This document shows, piece after piece, positions 54,423 to 54,530 of a stretch of 54,530 nucleotides of DNA. Within the stretch, counting starts at the first letter, position 1, and each line of letters starts with the position of its first letter. Under the pieces are notes generated by a model. It was not told the DNA's origin, ran no database searches, and saw only the letters and a program-made list of their open reading frames with translations. This DNA comes from an uncultured Flavobacteriaceae bacterium (lineage in GTDB: Bacteria > Bacteroidota > Bacteroidia > Flavobacteriales > Flavobacteriaceae), in assembly GCA_938073895.1 (NCBI GenBank), contig CALJFB010000055.1, forward strand, positions 1-54,530, written 5' to 3'. Made by a program: the position numbers and the translations under genes.

Positions 54423-54530
54423 CAAAACACTAAAAAAAAATTACTACAACCCGTATACAAACCGATCTAATTCAATAAAAACGACTAAAAACAACAAATC
54501 CCTTCCAAGTAAATGAAAAGGATTCTGTGA
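54423..54530. other. Window end, no gene seen
   Basis: 108 AT-rich bases. A weak pairing, AATCC near 54498 with GGATT near 54520, could be the edge of a terminator, but the element is cut by the window end. Confidence 0.3.

Overview
This window is a stretch of core chromosome from a member of the Flavobacteriaceae (Bacteroidota), strongly AT-rich. Three things support this. The gene set is typical of the family: BshA, YfhO, a flavobacterial LptD-like protein, TamB, DUF4834, DUF4159, and a GH3/serine-hydrolase fusion. Many genes follow a TAnnTTTG -7 box, the Bacteroidota housekeeping promoter, with very short leaders. Shine-Dalgarno sequences are almost absent. The genus cannot be fixed from the sequence alone. 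I see no rRNA, tRNA, CRISPR array, prophage or intact insertion sequence.

Layout. 1-227: the 3' end of a Ser/Thr/Pro/Arg-repeat protein. 266-5798 (minus): a surface-glycan operon of DUF4834, YfhO, a glycosyltransferase and a flippase. 5902-8046 (plus): an outer-membrane barrel with a basic tail, then a GNAT-fold protein. 8286-10751 (minus): an acyl-CoA/ACP:amino-acid C-acyltransferase of the serine palmitoyltransferase fold and a cysteine-synthase-like enzyme, best read as the capnine (sulfonolipid) pair. 10819-15832: oligopeptidase B, YbaB, a broken small membrane-protein gene, threonine aldolase, and prfB with its programmed +1 frameshift. 16130-21723: universal stress protein, Mpo1-like protein, DCC thiol oxidoreductase, mercaptopyruvate sulfurtransferase, dicarboxylate symporter and chorismate synthase. 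21933-25306: an Lrp-type regulator cotranscribed with a large FAD/Fe-S D-hydroxyacid dehydrogenase. 25600-30259: a small barrel protein, BshA and the GH3/serine-hydrolase fusion.

30536-37642 (minus): SerB, a conserved unknown, three tandem tiny membrane proteins (two clearly paralogous), a CCG-domain Fe-S protein, another tiny membrane protein, a membrane di-cluster Fe-S protein (together an Hdr-like pair), an MCE protein and a peptidoglycan amidase. 37773-40926 (plus): an LptD-like protein and RidA. 41002-43989 (minus): pfkA, gapA and an N-acetylglucosamine kinase. 44145-48596: TamB, divergent from tsaD. 49765-54422 (plus): a lipoprotein, RsmE, a DUF4159 protein, a SpoU methylase, an AI-2E-family permease and a THUMP-like methyltransferase.

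Themes that tie genes together are the outer membrane (LptD, TamB, MCE, barrels, sulfonolipid), peptidoglycan turnover (amidase, NagZ-like fusion, GlcNAc kinase) and sulfur/thiol chemistry (cysteate synthase-like enzyme, sulfurtransferase, bacillithiol). O-phosphoserine is the SerB substrate and is also used by characterised cysteate synthases. The best items for a second look are the likely capnine locus, the prfB frameshift site without a Shine-Dalgarno stimulator, a small gene interrupted by two in-frame TAG codons, two copies of a structured repeat with a variable palindromic core, and the tiny membrane proteins beside the Hdr-like pair.
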